Shown here: one piece after another, positions 1-7,617 of the stretch
Layout: every line of letters begins with the position of its first letter
How positions within the stretch are numbered: position 1 is the first letter of the stretch
NCBI GenBank assembly: GCA_023423795.1
Contig: JAFAEX010000046.1
Coordinates: 1 to 27,163, forward strand
Direction of reading: 5' to 3'
Source of the DNA: Chloroflexota bacterium
Lineage (GTDB): Bacteria > Chloroflexota > Chloroflexia > Thermomicrobiales > UBA6265
DNA: 27,163 bases
Program-made: the position numbers and the translations under genes
The notes under the pieces: model-generated
What the model was told of the DNA's origin: nothing
The model's database searches: none
What the model saw: only the letters and a program-made list of their open reading frames with translations

Positions 1-640
1 GGATCTCGCCGGCGGCCGCCTCCTCGTAGCGGACGAGGCCGGGCAGGATCGGCAGCCCGGCGGCGTCGGCCGAGGTCCAGGTGTCCGGCCGCAGGGCGTT
101 GGAGCGCAGGTCGAACGTCGCGCCGGAGCCGGCGGTCCAGGAGCCGTCGGGGAGCGGCCGGGCGTCGAACATTTCGTAAAGGGTGCAGGCGTCGGCATCC
201 ACGATCAGGACGTGGCGGTCCCCGTCGGCGGCGGGCCCGCCCTCGATCGGCGCATCCTTCGGGATCGGGTAGGGACCGGGGTCGCTTTCCTCGGCGACAT
301 CGAAGGCCACGGCGACCGGTGGCGTGCCGCCGGGGACGACGACGAACGGGATACCGATCGGAGCGCCCTCCCAGAGCCCGGAGGCGAAGTCGGGGCGCAG
401 CGGTTCGCCGGCGCCGATCGAGCGCACGTAGGCGTCGGAGTTCGGGTCGCGGGGCAGGGCGTCGATCCGGCTGTTCCAGGCATTGCCGGCCGGCAGCAAC
501 GGGCAGGTTGCCGGGAAGGCGGTGCCTGGTTGCGCAGCCGTGGCCCGAACCCGCGCCGGCGCCATGGCGGCGGCGACCAGGGCGGCGAGGGCGCGGCGGG
601 TCGGGCGGGCGGTGGAGAGCACGACGCGGTCGGGATGCAT
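1..640 (-). CDS. Secreted protein of unknown function, 5' part (truncated by window edge)
   Basis: A minus-strand frame stays open from the ATG at 640 to the left edge, giving 213 codons with no stop. The start is supported by GAGGAG seven bases upstream. The product begins with a basic, alanine-rich export signal (about residues 1-35, MHPDRVVLS... ending ATAA). The mature part contains NAWNSRIDALPRDPNSD, a Gly/Pro-rich stretch SDPGPYPIPKDAPIEGGP, then DRHVLIVDADACTLYEMF and GLPILPGLVRYEEAAAGEI. I recognise this as a conserved secreted bacterial family without an assigned function; the order of these blocks is what I recall of it, not a database match. The C-terminal part lies outside the window. 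It faces the gene at 964 across a divergent 320 bp gap, so the two probably have separate promoters there. Being a real gene is near certain; function is unknown. Confidence 0.85.
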   Translation of the reverse strand, partial: MHPDRVVLSTARPTRRALAALVAAAMAPARVRATAAQPGTAFPATCPLLPAGNAWNSRIDALPRDPNSDAYVRSIGAGEPLRPDFASGLWEGAPIGIPFVVVPGGTPPVAVAFDVAEESDPGPYPIPKDAPIEGGPAADGDRHVLIVDADACTLYEMFDARPLPDGSWTAGSGATFDLRSNALRPDTWTSADAAGLPILPGLVRYEEAAAGEI

Positions 641-963
641 GGCGTCACTCCTCGGGACGCGCGACCGACGGGCGGGTGACCGGTCGTCCGGCCTGCCCCG
701 GCGCCGCGGGCACGGACCTCGGATGCCACGATAGGGGCCGAACCGGCGGCATTCATGGGCAATATTCCCCAGTCGCGGAAGAAGAACCGGGAAGGGTCCA
801 CGTCATGTGGGCGCAATCGGGCCCCGGAGCGGCGGTGTGCCGGGGTTGACAGCGCGTGTGCCCTCCCGGTGGCATCCGGTCGGCAACTCGCCCCCTATTC
901 TCGATCCAGAGCCGGACGGCGCGACGGGCGCCGCGAGGACCGACGGGGAAAGGGAAAACCGCC
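641..963. other. Divergent intergenic region
   Basis: This 323 bp gap separates the minus-strand secreted protein and the plus-strand exported protein, so it must hold at least two outward promoters. I see no convincing -35/-10 pair, operator palindrome or hairpin. Several frames are open through it on both strands, but they lack ribosome binding sites and protein-like composition. Confidence 0.4.
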
Positions 964-1422
964 ATGGACAGCGCGAAGTTCGACGCCCTGGTTTCCGGAT
1001 TCGGCAAGACCTCGTCCCGCCGCGGCTTCCTCGGCCGCGCCGCCAGGATCGCCGCCGGCGCGGCGGTCGTCTCGGTCGCCGGGCGCGCCACCGCCACCCG
1101 TGCCTCGGCCGCGACCTGCCCGTACGGGGCCTTCACTTGCCAGCAGGGCTACGTCTGGCGGGAAGCGTTCCCCGGCGACATCGTCTGCGTCGAGCCCTGG
1201 GTGCGCGACCAGATGTACTACGACAACAACAACCAGGCGGGCCGCTACGACCCGAACGGGGCCTACGGCGAGTTCTCCTGCGTCAGCGGCTACGTGTGGC
1301 GAGACGCGTACGACGGCGACGGGGTGTGCGTCACGCCGGAGACCCGCAGCCAGGTCCACTACGACAACTCCCAGGCCGCCTACCGCATCGAGCCGGGCTG
1401 CGCGCTGGAAACCCAGGTCTGA
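964..1422 (+). CDS. Tat-exported protein with two YVWR(E/D)A cysteine repeats
   Basis: The 152 aa product starts at the ATG at 964, preceded by a purine-rich GGGGAAAGGG. An in-frame ATG at 856 is rejected because it lacks a binding site and the Tat leader begins at 964. Residues 17-49 form a twin-arginine signal (SSRRGFLGRAARIAAGA... ending TRASA). The mature part contains two copies of a roughly 40-residue unit, at about 59-97 and 106-144. Each runs C-x2-GYVWR(E/D)A-x2-(G)D-x-VCV-x-P-x2-R, then an (M/V)(Y/H)YDN block. Paired cysteines (C59/C75 and C106/C122) suggest one disulphide per repeat. I recall this GYVWREA...VCV repeat from secreted actinobacterial and other bacterial proteins; its function is not known to me. 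A strong terminator follows 26 bases after the stop, so it is probably monocistronic. Confidence 0.88.
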   Translation: MDSAKFDALVSGFGKTSSRRGFLGRAARIAAGAAVVSVAGRATATRASAATCPYGAFTCQQGYVWREAFPGDIVCVEPWVRDQMYYDNNNQAGRYDPNGAYGEFSCVSGYVWRDAYDGDGVCVTPETRSQVHYDNSQAAYRIEPGCALETQV

Positions 1423-1448
1423 TTTCCCGCCCGATACGCACCGCGAAG

Positions 1449-1481
1449 CGGCCCGGCGCCTGATGGCGCCGGGCCGTCCTT
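1449..1481 (+). terminator. Rho-independent-like terminator after the Tat protein gene
   Basis: A perfect 12 bp stem, CGGCCCGGCGCC paired with GGCGCCGGGCCG, has a TGAT loop and is followed by TCCTT. It begins 26 bases after the stop codon at 1422. The T-tract is weak, as is usual in very GC-rich genomes. Confidence 0.75.
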
Positions 1482-1499
1482 GCGCCGGCGAGTGCCCGG

Positions 1500-1909
1500 T
1501 TCGACGTACCGACGGTGCGCGATCCGGGTTGGGCAGGGCTGCTTGTGACCGCCGGGGAAGATTCCCATTTCGACCACCCCGGCGACCGGTTCGGCGGCTG
1601 GGTGGAGGTCGCGTGCGACCGCCCGGAGCCCGATGCGCTGGGCGCGGCGTCGAAGGCCGGGCGCTTCGTTTCGACCCGGGGCCGACGATGCGTCGCCTGC
1701 GGCGGAAGGGACCCCGATTGCGGGTGGCGTCGATCACGTTGACCGGCGGCGGCGACCGGTGGCGACGCGGAACCGAGCAGCGGGCCGAACCGGAGACGTC
1801 CATCACCGAAGCCGAGTTCGACGTCGGGCCGTTTCGCGGCGCGTTCTGCCGCGTGGTTGCGATCGACCGGGCCGGGCGGCGCGCCTGGAGCACCGCGATC
1901 TGGCCGTAG
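1500..1909 (+). pseudogene. Remnant of a PHP-type phosphoesterase gene, C-terminal fragment with a frameshift
   Basis: Two overlapping frames together read as one protein end. The first frame (from about 1500) gives GLLVTAGEDSHFDHPGDRFG, then GWVEVACDRPEPDALGAASK and AGRFVSTRG. Near 1681 the reading moves by one base into the frame ending at 1909, which gives PTMRRLRRKGPRLRV, SITLTGGGDRWRRG, FDVGPFRGAFCRVVAIDRAG and RRAWSTAIWP-stop. The order (GEDSH, GWVEV, A...AGRF(V/Y)S, then a beta-rich tail ending in AWS-x-x-IW) matches the C-terminal part of PHP-domain metal-dependent phosphoesterases as I know them. The N-terminal two thirds, with most metal-binding histidines, is missing: upstream is the previous gene's terminator. 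No ribosome binding site precedes the fragment. A sequencing error could explain the frameshift but not the missing N-terminus. Confidence 0.7.
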
Positions 1910-2055
1910 CGCGGCCGATGCGGAGGTGTGCCCGATTCGTCCACGCGGGTGTTCCCCGGCCGACTGCGCGCCAGCCGGCGTCGGCCCATCCTGCGGGTAC
2001 GAGGCCGGCGACGGGGCCGCCTCGCCAGGAACGGAAGCCACGAAAGGAACCCGAC

Positions 2056-2490
2056 ATGGACGCGCGACGGATTGGACGCCGGTCGGTGGTCGTGTGGGCA
2101 GGGGCGGCGCTGGCCGCCGTGATGCCGCTGGCCCGCGCGGCGGCGGAGGATTCGACCAAGGACAAGGTCCTGAAGGGTTGCCGGGATTCCGGCAACTCCG
2201 CCATCGACAAGCCGGACGGCTCGTACCAGTGCAACCTGAAGGACGGCGGCGAGATCAAGTGCGACACGAAGGACCAGTGCATCTACGTGCCGCCGCGCAA
2301 GATCGCCTTCGACAAGGGCGGGTTGACCGGCGTCCTCGGGATGTTCGAGGTCGTTTCGACGCCCTCCACCCACGCCAACCCGTTGACGACGGCCGGGACC
2401 GTCATCGCGGCGCAGGACCTGGGCATCACCCTGGTCGTGGCCGAACCGATGCCGGCAAGGACCCGGCAGGGCAAGCGCCGCAGGCGGTAG
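2056..2490 (+). CDS. Small secreted protein with four cysteines, unknown function
   Basis: The 144 aa product starts at the ATG at 2056, with AAGGAA eight bases upstream. The same frame is open far upstream (to 1633), but that part is a shadow of the PHP remnant. Residues 1-30 are an export signal (RRIGRRSVVVWAGAALAAVM...ARAAA). The mature region begins EDSTKDKVLKGCRDSGNS and carries C42, C59, C69 and C75 in an IDKPDGSYQCN...GEIKCDTKDQCIYVPP block, likely two disulphides. The C-terminal half is less polar (GGLTGVLGMFEVV, GITLVVAE) and ends in a strongly basic tail, RQGKRRRR. I do not recognise the family. It stands alone, converging on the response regulator gene at 2631. Confidence 0.8.
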   Translation: MDARRIGRRSVVVWAGAALAAVMPLARAAAEDSTKDKVLKGCRDSGNSAIDKPDGSYQCNLKDGGEIKCDTKDQCIYVPPRKIAFDKGGLTGVLGMFEVVSTPSTHANPLTTAGTVIAAQDLGITLVVAEPMPARTRQGKRRRR

Positions 2491-2511
2491 GCCCGCGGAC
2501 TCCGGGAGCGG

Positions 2512-2539
2512 CGCTCGACGAGTCGAACCACGTCGAGCG
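2512..2539. terminator. Possible bidirectional terminator between convergent genes
   Basis: A perfect 9 bp stem, CGCTCGACG with CGTCGAGCG, has a 10-base loop and sits in the 140 bp between the convergent genes ending at 2490 and 2631. There is no T-tract on either side, so only structure and position support the call. Confidence 0.35.
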
Positions 2540-2630
2540 GCGCCTCCGCTTGCACGAGGTTTCCGGCGCAAACGGCTCTGGCGCGAACGCTGGGGGTGCC
2601 GCGGCCGCATGCGCGCCGGGCAAGAGGGCT

Positions 2631-3329
2631 TCAGCGCCGCGCGGCATCTCCGGGCGGCACGAGGCCGTGGCGCAGCGCGTAGGAGACGACCTGCGCCCGG
2701 TTTTGCAGGTGGAGTTTTTGCAGGATCTGGCGCAGGTGGTACTTGACCGTGTTCTCGCTGACCGACAGCCGGTCGGCGAGGTCCCGGTTGGAGGTCACCC
2801 CGGCGACCAGCAGTTCGAGCACCTCGAGTTCGCGCGGGGTGAGGGCGTCGGGCGAGTCGCCGGATCCGGCCGGCGCGCCCGTGCCGGCCGCCGCGGCTGA
2901 GGCCGCAACCGGCGCCGGGTTGGCGAGCGCCTGCAGCACCTTGCGGGCGAGGCCCGGGGTGAGCGCCGGTTCGCCGGCCAGCACCCCTTCCAGCATGGCG
3001 AAGAGGCGGTCCGCTTCGAGGTTCTTGTGCAGGTAGCCCTGCGCGCCGGACTTGATCGCCTCGAACAGGTCGGCGTCTTCTTCGGACGCCGTGACCACGA
3101 CGACCTTGACGGCGGGCAGCGCCGCGGCCAGCAGCCGGGTGGCGGTCAGCCCGTCGGTGCCCGGCATTTGCAGGTCCATCAGCACGATATCGGGATTGTG
3201 GAGCCGGGCGAGGTCGAGCGCCTCCGCGCCGTCGCGGGCCTCGGCAACGACATCGACGCCGCGCGCTTCCAGCAGCGAGCGCAAGCCGTCGCGGAACAGG
3301 GCGTGGTCGTCGGCGATGAGCACCCGCAC
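2631..3329 (-). CDS. NarL/LuxR-type response regulator
   Basis: A two-component response regulator with an N-terminal receiver and C-terminal LuxR-type helix-turn-helix. The frame also offers a GTG at 3338, but AGGAGG directly abuts that codon. The GTG at 3329 lies nine bases from it and gives the usual beginning MRVLIADDHALFRDGL, so I prefer 3329 (232 aa). From that start, acidic pocket residues are D7/D8, the phosphoacceptor is D52 (IVLMDLQMPG), with T80 and K102 completing the receiver switch. An Ala/Pro/Gly-rich linker (about 140-160) precedes LTPRELEVLELLVAGVTS and LSVSENTVKYHLRQILQKL, the DNA-binding fold. It lies downstream of the kinase at 3529-4965 on the same strand and is its obvious partner. 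The roughly 200 bp between them is filled by tandem repeats rather than the usual overlap. Targets cannot be read from the sequence. Confidence 0.95.
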   Translation of the reverse strand: MRVLIADDHALFRDGLRSLLEARGVDVVAEARDGAEALDLARLHNPDIVLMDLQMPGTDGLTATRLLAAALPAVKVVVVTASEEDADLFEAIKSGAQGYLHKNLEADRLFAMLEGVLAGEPALTPGLARKVLQALANPAPVAASAAAAGTGAPAGSGDSPDALTPRELEVLELLVAGVTSNRDLADRLSVSENTVKYHLRQILQKLHLQNRAQVVSYALRHGLVPPGDAARR

Positions 3330-3380
3330 GGGCGGCACCCTCCTGCAGCGATTCCGTTCGTGTACCCACGATCATAGTCG

Positions 3381-3415
3381 GAGTGCCGAGTGCCGAGTGC
3401 CGAGTGCCGAGTGCC
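3381..3415 (+). repeat. Tandem array A: 7 bp unit GAGTGCC, five exact copies
   Basis: Five perfect back-to-back copies of GAGTGCC, followed by a partial GAG. The array begins about 50 bp upstream of the response regulator start. Its unit is the reverse complement of the array C unit except for one base. Confidence 0.95.
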
Positions 3416-3418
3416 GAG

Positions 3419-3458
3419 TCGGCAAGTCGGCAAGTCGGCAAGTCGGCAAGTCGGCAAG
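3419..3458 (+). repeat. Tandem array B: 8 bp unit TCGGCAAG, five exact copies
   Basis: Five perfect copies of TCGGCAAG follow array A almost directly. The unit length (8 bp) differs from the flanking arrays (7 bp). It would form the loop if arrays A and C paired. Confidence 0.95.
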
Positions 3459-3486
3459 CAACGGGCGCCGCGGCGGCCTGCCATTC

Positions 3487-3530
3487 TCGGCGCTCGGCGC
3501 TCGGCGCTCGGCGCTCGGCGCTCGGCGCTC
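3487..3530 (+). repeat. Tandem array C: 7 bp unit TCGGCGC, six copies, touching the kinase stop codon
   Basis: Six perfect copies of TCGGCGC plus a partial TC; the kinase stop codon (3529-3531) is formed at its right edge. Read on the minus strand the unit is GAGCGCC (shifted phase), the inverted counterpart of array A with one base changed. Confidence 0.95.
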
Positions 3531-4965
3531 AGGCGACGGGTCGGCGTCGCCCGTCGAGGGGGATGCGGACGCGGACGAGCGTGCCGCCTTCGGGCGGGGA
3601 TTCGAGGGCGAAACTGCCGCCGGCGGATTCGGCGCGCTCGCGCATGATCGCCAGCCCGAAGCGCGGCGCTGCGCCGCCGTCGCGGGGCGCGGCGGCGATG
3701 CCCCGGCCGTCGTCGGCGATCGTGGCCTCCAACCAGCCGTCGCGCGCGGTGAGCGTCACCGCCGCCGTGGTTGCCCCGGCGTGCTTGCGGACGTTGGCGA
3801 GCGCTTCCTGCACGATGCGCAGCAGTTGGACCTCCGCGAACGGGTCCAGCCGCGGCATGAACGGGTCCGGTTCGACCGCAAGGGTGACGGCGACGCCGAA
3901 CTGCTCCCGCCAACGGTCGAGGTACTCGGCCAGCAGCGCGGCGAACGGGCGGTCCGGCCCGGGTGAGGCGCGCAGCCCGAGGATGCCCTCGCGCACGTCG
4001 GCGTACGCGTCGCGGGCGGCCCCGGAGAGTTGGGCGAGGTGACCGGCGGCCTTTTCGTCATCGCCGGAGCGCAGCAGCAATTCCACCGCCTGCGCCTTGG
4101 TGTTCACGTAGCCGAGGACTTGCGCGAGGCTGTCGTGCATCTCGCGGGCGATGCGCTCGCGCTCCTCGGTGGCGGCGGCGGCGCGGGCCTGGGCGTGGAG
4201 GCGGGCGTTCTCGATCGCCAGCGCGGCCTGGGTCGCGAAGCGGACGAGGGTGGCTTCGTCCTCCTCGCTGAACGATCCGCCGTCGGAGCGCTCGGCGACG
4301 AACAGGTTGCCGAGCGTGGTGCGGGCGAGGATCGGCACGGCCAGCACCGCGTGCATGGACGGGTGGCCCTCCGGCATGCCGACCGAGCGCGGGTCGCGGC
4401 GGATGTCCGCCACCCGCAGCGGTTTGCCGCTGTCGAGGACGGTGCCGATCAACCCGTGGCGCACCGGGGCGTCGCCGAGGGTGGCCCGTTGCTCGGCCGT
4501 GATGCCGGAGGTGTAGAACCCGCCGACGCCGCCCGCTTCGTCGAGCACCAGCAGCGCCCCGTAGCGCGCGCCGGCGAGGTCGCGCGCTTCGTCCACCACC
4601 GTTTGCAGCACCGCGTCGAGATCGAGCCGCCCGGCGATTTCCAGCCCGGCCTCGTGCAGGGCCAGCAGTTCGCGGGTTTGGCGCGCCTGCCGCTCCTGCA
4701 TCCGGCCGACGATGCGGAAGACCGCTTCGGCGAAGAAGAGCGCGCCGAGCAGCACGACGCCCGCCAGCAGGACGTAGCCCGGCCATCCGGCGGGCACGAC
4801 GGGCCCGACGAAGAACCGGACCGCTTCCAGCGCGGCGAGGAAGAGGAGCGGGGCGACGACGGCGATCCGCTTCAGGCGGCGCAGTTCGGCGGCGTCGGCG
4901 GCCTCGGACGGCTGCGGCGCAGTCGCAATCGTGGGGATGTGGGGACGCGTGGTGCTCGCCGGCAC
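3529..4965 (-). CDS. Membrane-anchored GAF-domain sensor histidine kinase (HisKA_3 type)
   Basis: A 478 aa kinase. The frame is open much further upstream, but that part runs antisense through the solute-binding protein gene. The GTG at 4965 (AGG seven bases before) gives a sensible beginning, MPASTTRPHIPTIATAP. Two hydrophobic segments (about 34-55 and 62-84) anchor it with almost no extracytoplasmic loop. A coiled linker (RMQERQARQTRELLALHE) leads to a GAF-like sensor (about 105-255, with YTSGI, GLIGTVLDSGKPLRVADI and AVPILA). The phosphoacceptor is H277 in REMHDSLAQVLGYV. The ATPase part has the N box VQEALANVRKHA (N391), the DDGRGI box (418-423) and RFGLAIMRERAESAGG. The lack of a large outer loop suggests it senses an intracellular or membrane signal through GAF (inference). 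Its partner is the response regulator at 2631-3329. Confidence 0.94.
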   Translation of the reverse strand: MPASTTRPHIPTIATAPQPSEAADAAELRRLKRIAVVAPLLFLAALEAVRFFVGPVVPAGWPGYVLLAGVVLLGALFFAEAVFRIVGRMQERQARQTRELLALHEAGLEIAGRLDLDAVLQTVVDEARDLAGARYGALLVLDEAGGVGGFYTSGITAEQRATLGDAPVRHGLIGTVLDSGKPLRVADIRRDPRSVGMPEGHPSMHAVLAVPILARTTLGNLFVAERSDGGSFSEEDEATLVRFATQAALAIENARLHAQARAAAATEERERIAREMHDSLAQVLGYVNTKAQAVELLLRSGDDEKAAGHLAQLSGAARDAYADVREGILGLRASPGPDRPFAALLAEYLDRWREQFGVAVTLAVEPDPFMPRLDPFAEVQLLRIVQEALANVRKHAGATTAAVTLTARDGWLEATIADDGRGIAAAPRDGGAAPRFGLAIMRERAESAGGSFALESPPEGGTLVRVRIPLDGRRRPVA

Positions 4966-5136
4966 GGGCAACCTCGGCCGCTGCTGAGGGGGTCGTCGGA
5001 TGCAACTGTAACGGGTTGCGGGGTGCGGGCGGTTGCGTTGTTGAGCCGGACGCCGGAACCGCCCGGGGCGTTGGCGTTTTGCCTGTCCGATGCGGATACC
5101 GCCCGTGCCCAGACCCGGAGGGGCTTCGTTGGCGTA

Positions 5137-5159
5137 GCCCGGGGATTCATCCCCCGGGC
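5137..5159. repeat. Short palindromic element GCCCGGGG-loop-CCCCGGGC
   Basis: An 8 bp perfect stem with a 7-base ATTCATC loop. I have the impression that such GCCCGGGGATTCAT... palindromes occur as dispersed repeats in several GC-rich bacterial phyla; that recollection is unverified. No T-tract follows. Confidence 0.5.
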
Positions 5160-5257
5160 GGGCGTGGCCGGTGGCCGGATCAATTTGGCAACCGCCATCA
5201 TCCCTGGGCGGCCGGCGGCAGCCGCGAGGCAATGGCGACCGCCGAACCGTCGGAACA

Positions 5258-5295
5258 CGGAGCGGGGAAAGGGGCGAACCCCTTTCCCCGCTCCG
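5258..5295. terminator. 17 bp perfect hairpin downstream of the transporter operon
   Basis: A perfect 17 bp stem (5258-5274 with 5279-5295), CGGAGCGGGGAAAGGGG and its complement, closed by a CGAA tetraloop. It lies about 85 bases after the stop of the solute-binding protein gene in the direction of transcription. It therefore most likely ends that operon or protects its mRNA 3' end. No T-run follows on either strand, so a REP-like role is also possible. Confidence 0.55.
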
Positions 5296-5378
5296 GCTTG
5301 GTGGGCGCGCGTGGCGGCTGCCGTCTTGGGTGGGCGGGCCGGGCACGGCGCGAGTGGTGTCGGCGCGATAGAGACCAG

Positions 5379-6698
5379 TTAACCCAGGGCGGCGAGGGCT
5401 TCGAGGACCGGCTGCGCCTCCTCCGTCAGGGTGGCGGCGACCTCGTCGAAGACCGGCTGGGCGGCTTCGCCGTTGACGGTGATCCGCTCCAGCCCGCGGC
5501 CGATGATCTGGTCGCCGTTGGGGATGAAGACGCGGGCGGCGTCCTGCGGCCGGGTCAGCGGGAGTTGCTCGACCGCCGTGCGGAAGTTCGGGTTCTCCTC
5601 GTAGAAGGCCAGCATGTCCGGGCTCTCGGCGGCGGAGAGGCGAACTGGCATGTAGCCGGTCGCCTGCGACCAGAAGGTCGTGATCTCCGGCGAGGTGGCG
5701 AAGGCGATGTAGCGGAAAGCCGCTTCCTGCTTCTCGGGCGGCGAACCGGCCATGATGGCCAACCCCGCGCCGCCGGTGCAGCAACCGAAGTGGTCCATTT
5801 TCGGCAGGAACGCGGTGCCGAACTCGAACCCGGCGTTGGCCTTGATGCCGGCCATCGAGCCGGTGGAGGCGGTGATGGCCGCCACCAGCCCGTTGTTGAA
5901 CTCGCGCTCCGGGTCCTCGGTGGCCAGGGCCCAGCCGTCCTGGGTGGAGCGGCGGTAGAACTCGCCGGCCGCGACAACCGGTTCTTCGGCCAACCGGATC
6001 GTGAAGTCCGGGTCGGAGTACGCGCCGCCGAACTGCCAGGCGACCGGCTGGAAGAGCCAGGCGATGTAGGACCCCGCGTTCGGGTGGGAGAAGGCGTGGC
6101 GGGTGACGTTGTCGCCGTCCTGCTGCACGAGGGCCGGGACCCACTCCTCGAACTCGGCCCAGGTTTCGGGACCCCGGTCGGGCAGCCCGGCCTCGGAGAA
6201 GATCTCGCGGTTGTAGTAGAAGAGCGGGGTGGAGCGGGCGAAGGGAAGCCACCAGGAGACGCCGTCGCGCACGCCCTCCTCGTAGAGCGAGGGGACGAAG
6301 TCGGCGGTATCGACCGCGTTGGCGGCGATCAGGTCGGCCAGCGGGGCGAGGGCGCGGTTCAGGTAGAACTTGAACCACCAGACGTCCGACAGCAGCGCGA
6401 TGTCCGGAGCCTGCCGGGCGGCGAGGGCAGCGGTGACCTTCTGGGCGGTCTCCTCGTAGGAGCCCTGGAACTGGTACTCGACCTCGACCTCGTCCTGCGA
6501 CTCGTTGAAGCGGCGGACGATCTCCTGCTCGGCTTCGCCGAGTTCCGCGGCGAACGATCCCCAGTAGAGGACCTTGACCGGGCCGTTTTGCCGCAGGGCG
6601 GCGGGCGCGGCGAACGCGGATCGCTTCGTGGCCAGCGCGCCGCCCGCCAGTCCGGCCGCCGTCAGCAGGGCGCGCCGCGATGCCTTCCGATCGAACAT
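5379..6698 (-). CDS. ugpB: ABC transporter solute-binding protein, family 1, UgpB-like
   Basis: This 439 aa extracytoplasmic binding protein would deliver a substrate to the two permeases encoded just upstream. GGAGGAGC precedes the ATG at 6698. Residues 1-30 look like a Tat signal (SRRALLTAAGLAGGALATK...AFA). The mature part starts KVLYWGSFAAELGEAEQEIV, with the typical family 1 features: QAPDIALLSDVWW, WWLPFARSTPLFYYN, a CCTGGAGLAIMAGSPPEKQE hinge segment, then ATSPEITTFWSQATGYMPVR and FYEENPNFRTAVEQL. The TGGAGL...PEK...TGYMPVR pattern and the length close to 438 aa are what I know of glycerol-3-phosphate binding proteins (UgpB), so that or a related glycerophosphodiester or oligosaccharide is the best guess. 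Substrate is inferred from family resemblance only. It is the last gene of the operon, 58 bases after the UgpE-like gene. Confidence 0.9.
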   Translation of the reverse strand: MFDRKASRRALLTAAGLAGGALATKRSAFAAPAALRQNGPVKVLYWGSFAAELGEAEQEIVRRFNESQDEVEVEYQFQGSYEETAQKVTAALAARQAPDIALLSDVWWFKFYLNRALAPLADLIAANAVDTADFVPSLYEEGVRDGVSWWLPFARSTPLFYYNREIFSEAGLPDRGPETWAEFEEWVPALVQQDGDNVTRHAFSHPNAGSYIAWLFQPVAWQFGGAYSDPDFTIRLAEEPVVAAGEFYRRSTQDGWALATEDPEREFNNGLVAAITASTGSMAGIKANAGFEFGTAFLPKMDHFGCCTGGAGLAIMAGSPPEKQEAAFRYIAFATSPEITTFWSQATGYMPVRLSAAESPDMLAFYEENPNFRTAVEQLPLTRPQDAARVFIPNGDQIIGRGLERITVNGEAAQPVFDEVAATLTEEAQPVLEALAALG

Positions 6699-6756
6699 GG
6701 ATGCTCCTCCGTTCGCGTTGCGGCGGCCGGGCCCGCGCCCGGCCGCGCCGTCGCCG

Positions 6757-7617
6757 CTATCCCTTGGTCGCGCCCGCGGTGATGCCCGCGATCACGTGGC
6801 GCTGGGCCCAGGCGAAGACGACCAGCAGCGGGGCCATGACGAAGATGCTGGCGGCCATGACCACGCCCCACTCGGTGTTGCCTTCCTGGTCGAAGAGGTA
6901 GGTGATGCCCACGGTGAGCGTCCGCATCTCGCGGGTGGTGGTGATCACCAGCGGCCAGAGGTAGTCGTTCCACTTGGCCACCAGCGAGATGAGGGCGAAG
7001 GTGGCGAGCACCGGGCGCGACATCGGCAGCACGTGGTCGCGCAGCAACCGCAGGTGGCCGCAGCCGTCGATCCGCGCCGCTTCCAGCACCTCGCGCGGCA
7101 GCCCGAGGAAACTCTGGCGGAGCAGGAAGGTGCCGTAGGCGACGGCCGCGCCCGGCAGCACGATCCCCTGGTAGGTGTCGATCCAGGACGCCCCGGCGAC
7201 GTCGGCCAGCAGCAGGTAGTTGGGCAGGATCGCCACCTGCGCCGGGACCATCAGGGCGCAGAGCAGGAGGATGAAGACCAGGTTCTTTCCCGGAAATCGC
7301 AGGAACGCCAGCGCGTAGGCGGTCAGGACCGCGTTGAGCAGTTCCAGCCCCGCGCCGGCGAGGGTGGTCACGATGCTGTTGAGGTAGAAGCGGCCGAAGG
7401 GCGCGGCGGCCCAGGCGTCGGCAAAGTTCTCCCAGCGTGGCTGGGCGGGAATCCAGACCGGCGGCATCGCGTAGATCTCGCGGGTGGTCCGCAGCGAACC
7501 GGACAGCATCCACAGCAGCGGCGCGCCCACCAGCAGCACGACCAGGGCGACGGCGGCATACGCGGCGAGGGTCCCGCCCCGCCGCGGGAGCGCCGGCGTG
7601 CCGGTGCGGCTAGCCAT
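6757..7617 (-). CDS. ugpE: ABC transporter permease, UgpE/MalG-like
   Basis: A 286 aa inner-membrane permease, second of the pair. The ATG at 7617 lies inside the end of the preceding permease gene (8 bp overlap), implying translational coupling. Six hydrophobic segments are visible, beginning with LAAYAAVALVVLLVGAPLLW (17-36). The cytoplasmic EAA loop that docks to the ATPase is at about 179-200 (EAARIDGCGHLRLLRDHVLP). The C-terminal part, YLWPLVITTTREMRTLTVGI and a tail ending AGITAGATKG, matches UgpE/MalG-type subunits as I know them. Together with the UgpA-like subunit it forms the membrane channel. No ATPase gene is found in the window, so the complex must borrow one encoded elsewhere. 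Confidence 0.93.
   Translation of the reverse strand: MASRTGTPALPRRGGTLAAYAAVALVVLLVGAPLLWMLSGSLRTTREIYAMPPVWIPAQPRWENFADAWAAAPFGRFYLNSIVTTLAGAGLELLNAVLTAYALAFLRFPGKNLVFILLLCALMVPAQVAILPNYLLLADVAGASWIDTYQGIVLPGAAVAYGTFLLRQSFLGLPREVLEAARIDGCGHLRLLRDHVLPMSRPVLATFALISLVAKWNDYLWPLVITTTREMRTLTVGITYLFDQEGNTEWGVVMAASIFVMAPLLVVFAWAQRHVIAGITAGATKG

Larger units (their letters stand above)
4966..5378. other. Gene-free gap between transporter operon and kinase gene
   Basis: These 413 bp separate the solute-binding protein stop (5379) from the kinase start (4965), both on the minus strand. The gap contains two separate palindromic elements, listed on their own. It should also contain the kinase promoter, but I see no clear -35/-10 pair. 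Confidence 0.5.

Noticed and set aside
895..3441. An 848-codon minus-strand open frame
   Set aside because: It crosses two small secreted-protein genes, a terminator and the response regulator in the wrong frame; typical GC-rich shadow.
3381..3530. CRISPR-like array
   Set aside because: The repeats are 7-8 bp with no spacers and no cas genes nearby.
3529..6378. A 949-codon open frame on the minus strand extending the histidine kinase far upstream
   Set aside because: The upstream 470 codons run in a second frame through the solute-binding protein gene and are Arg/Pro/Gly-rich; the kinase begins sensibly at 4965.
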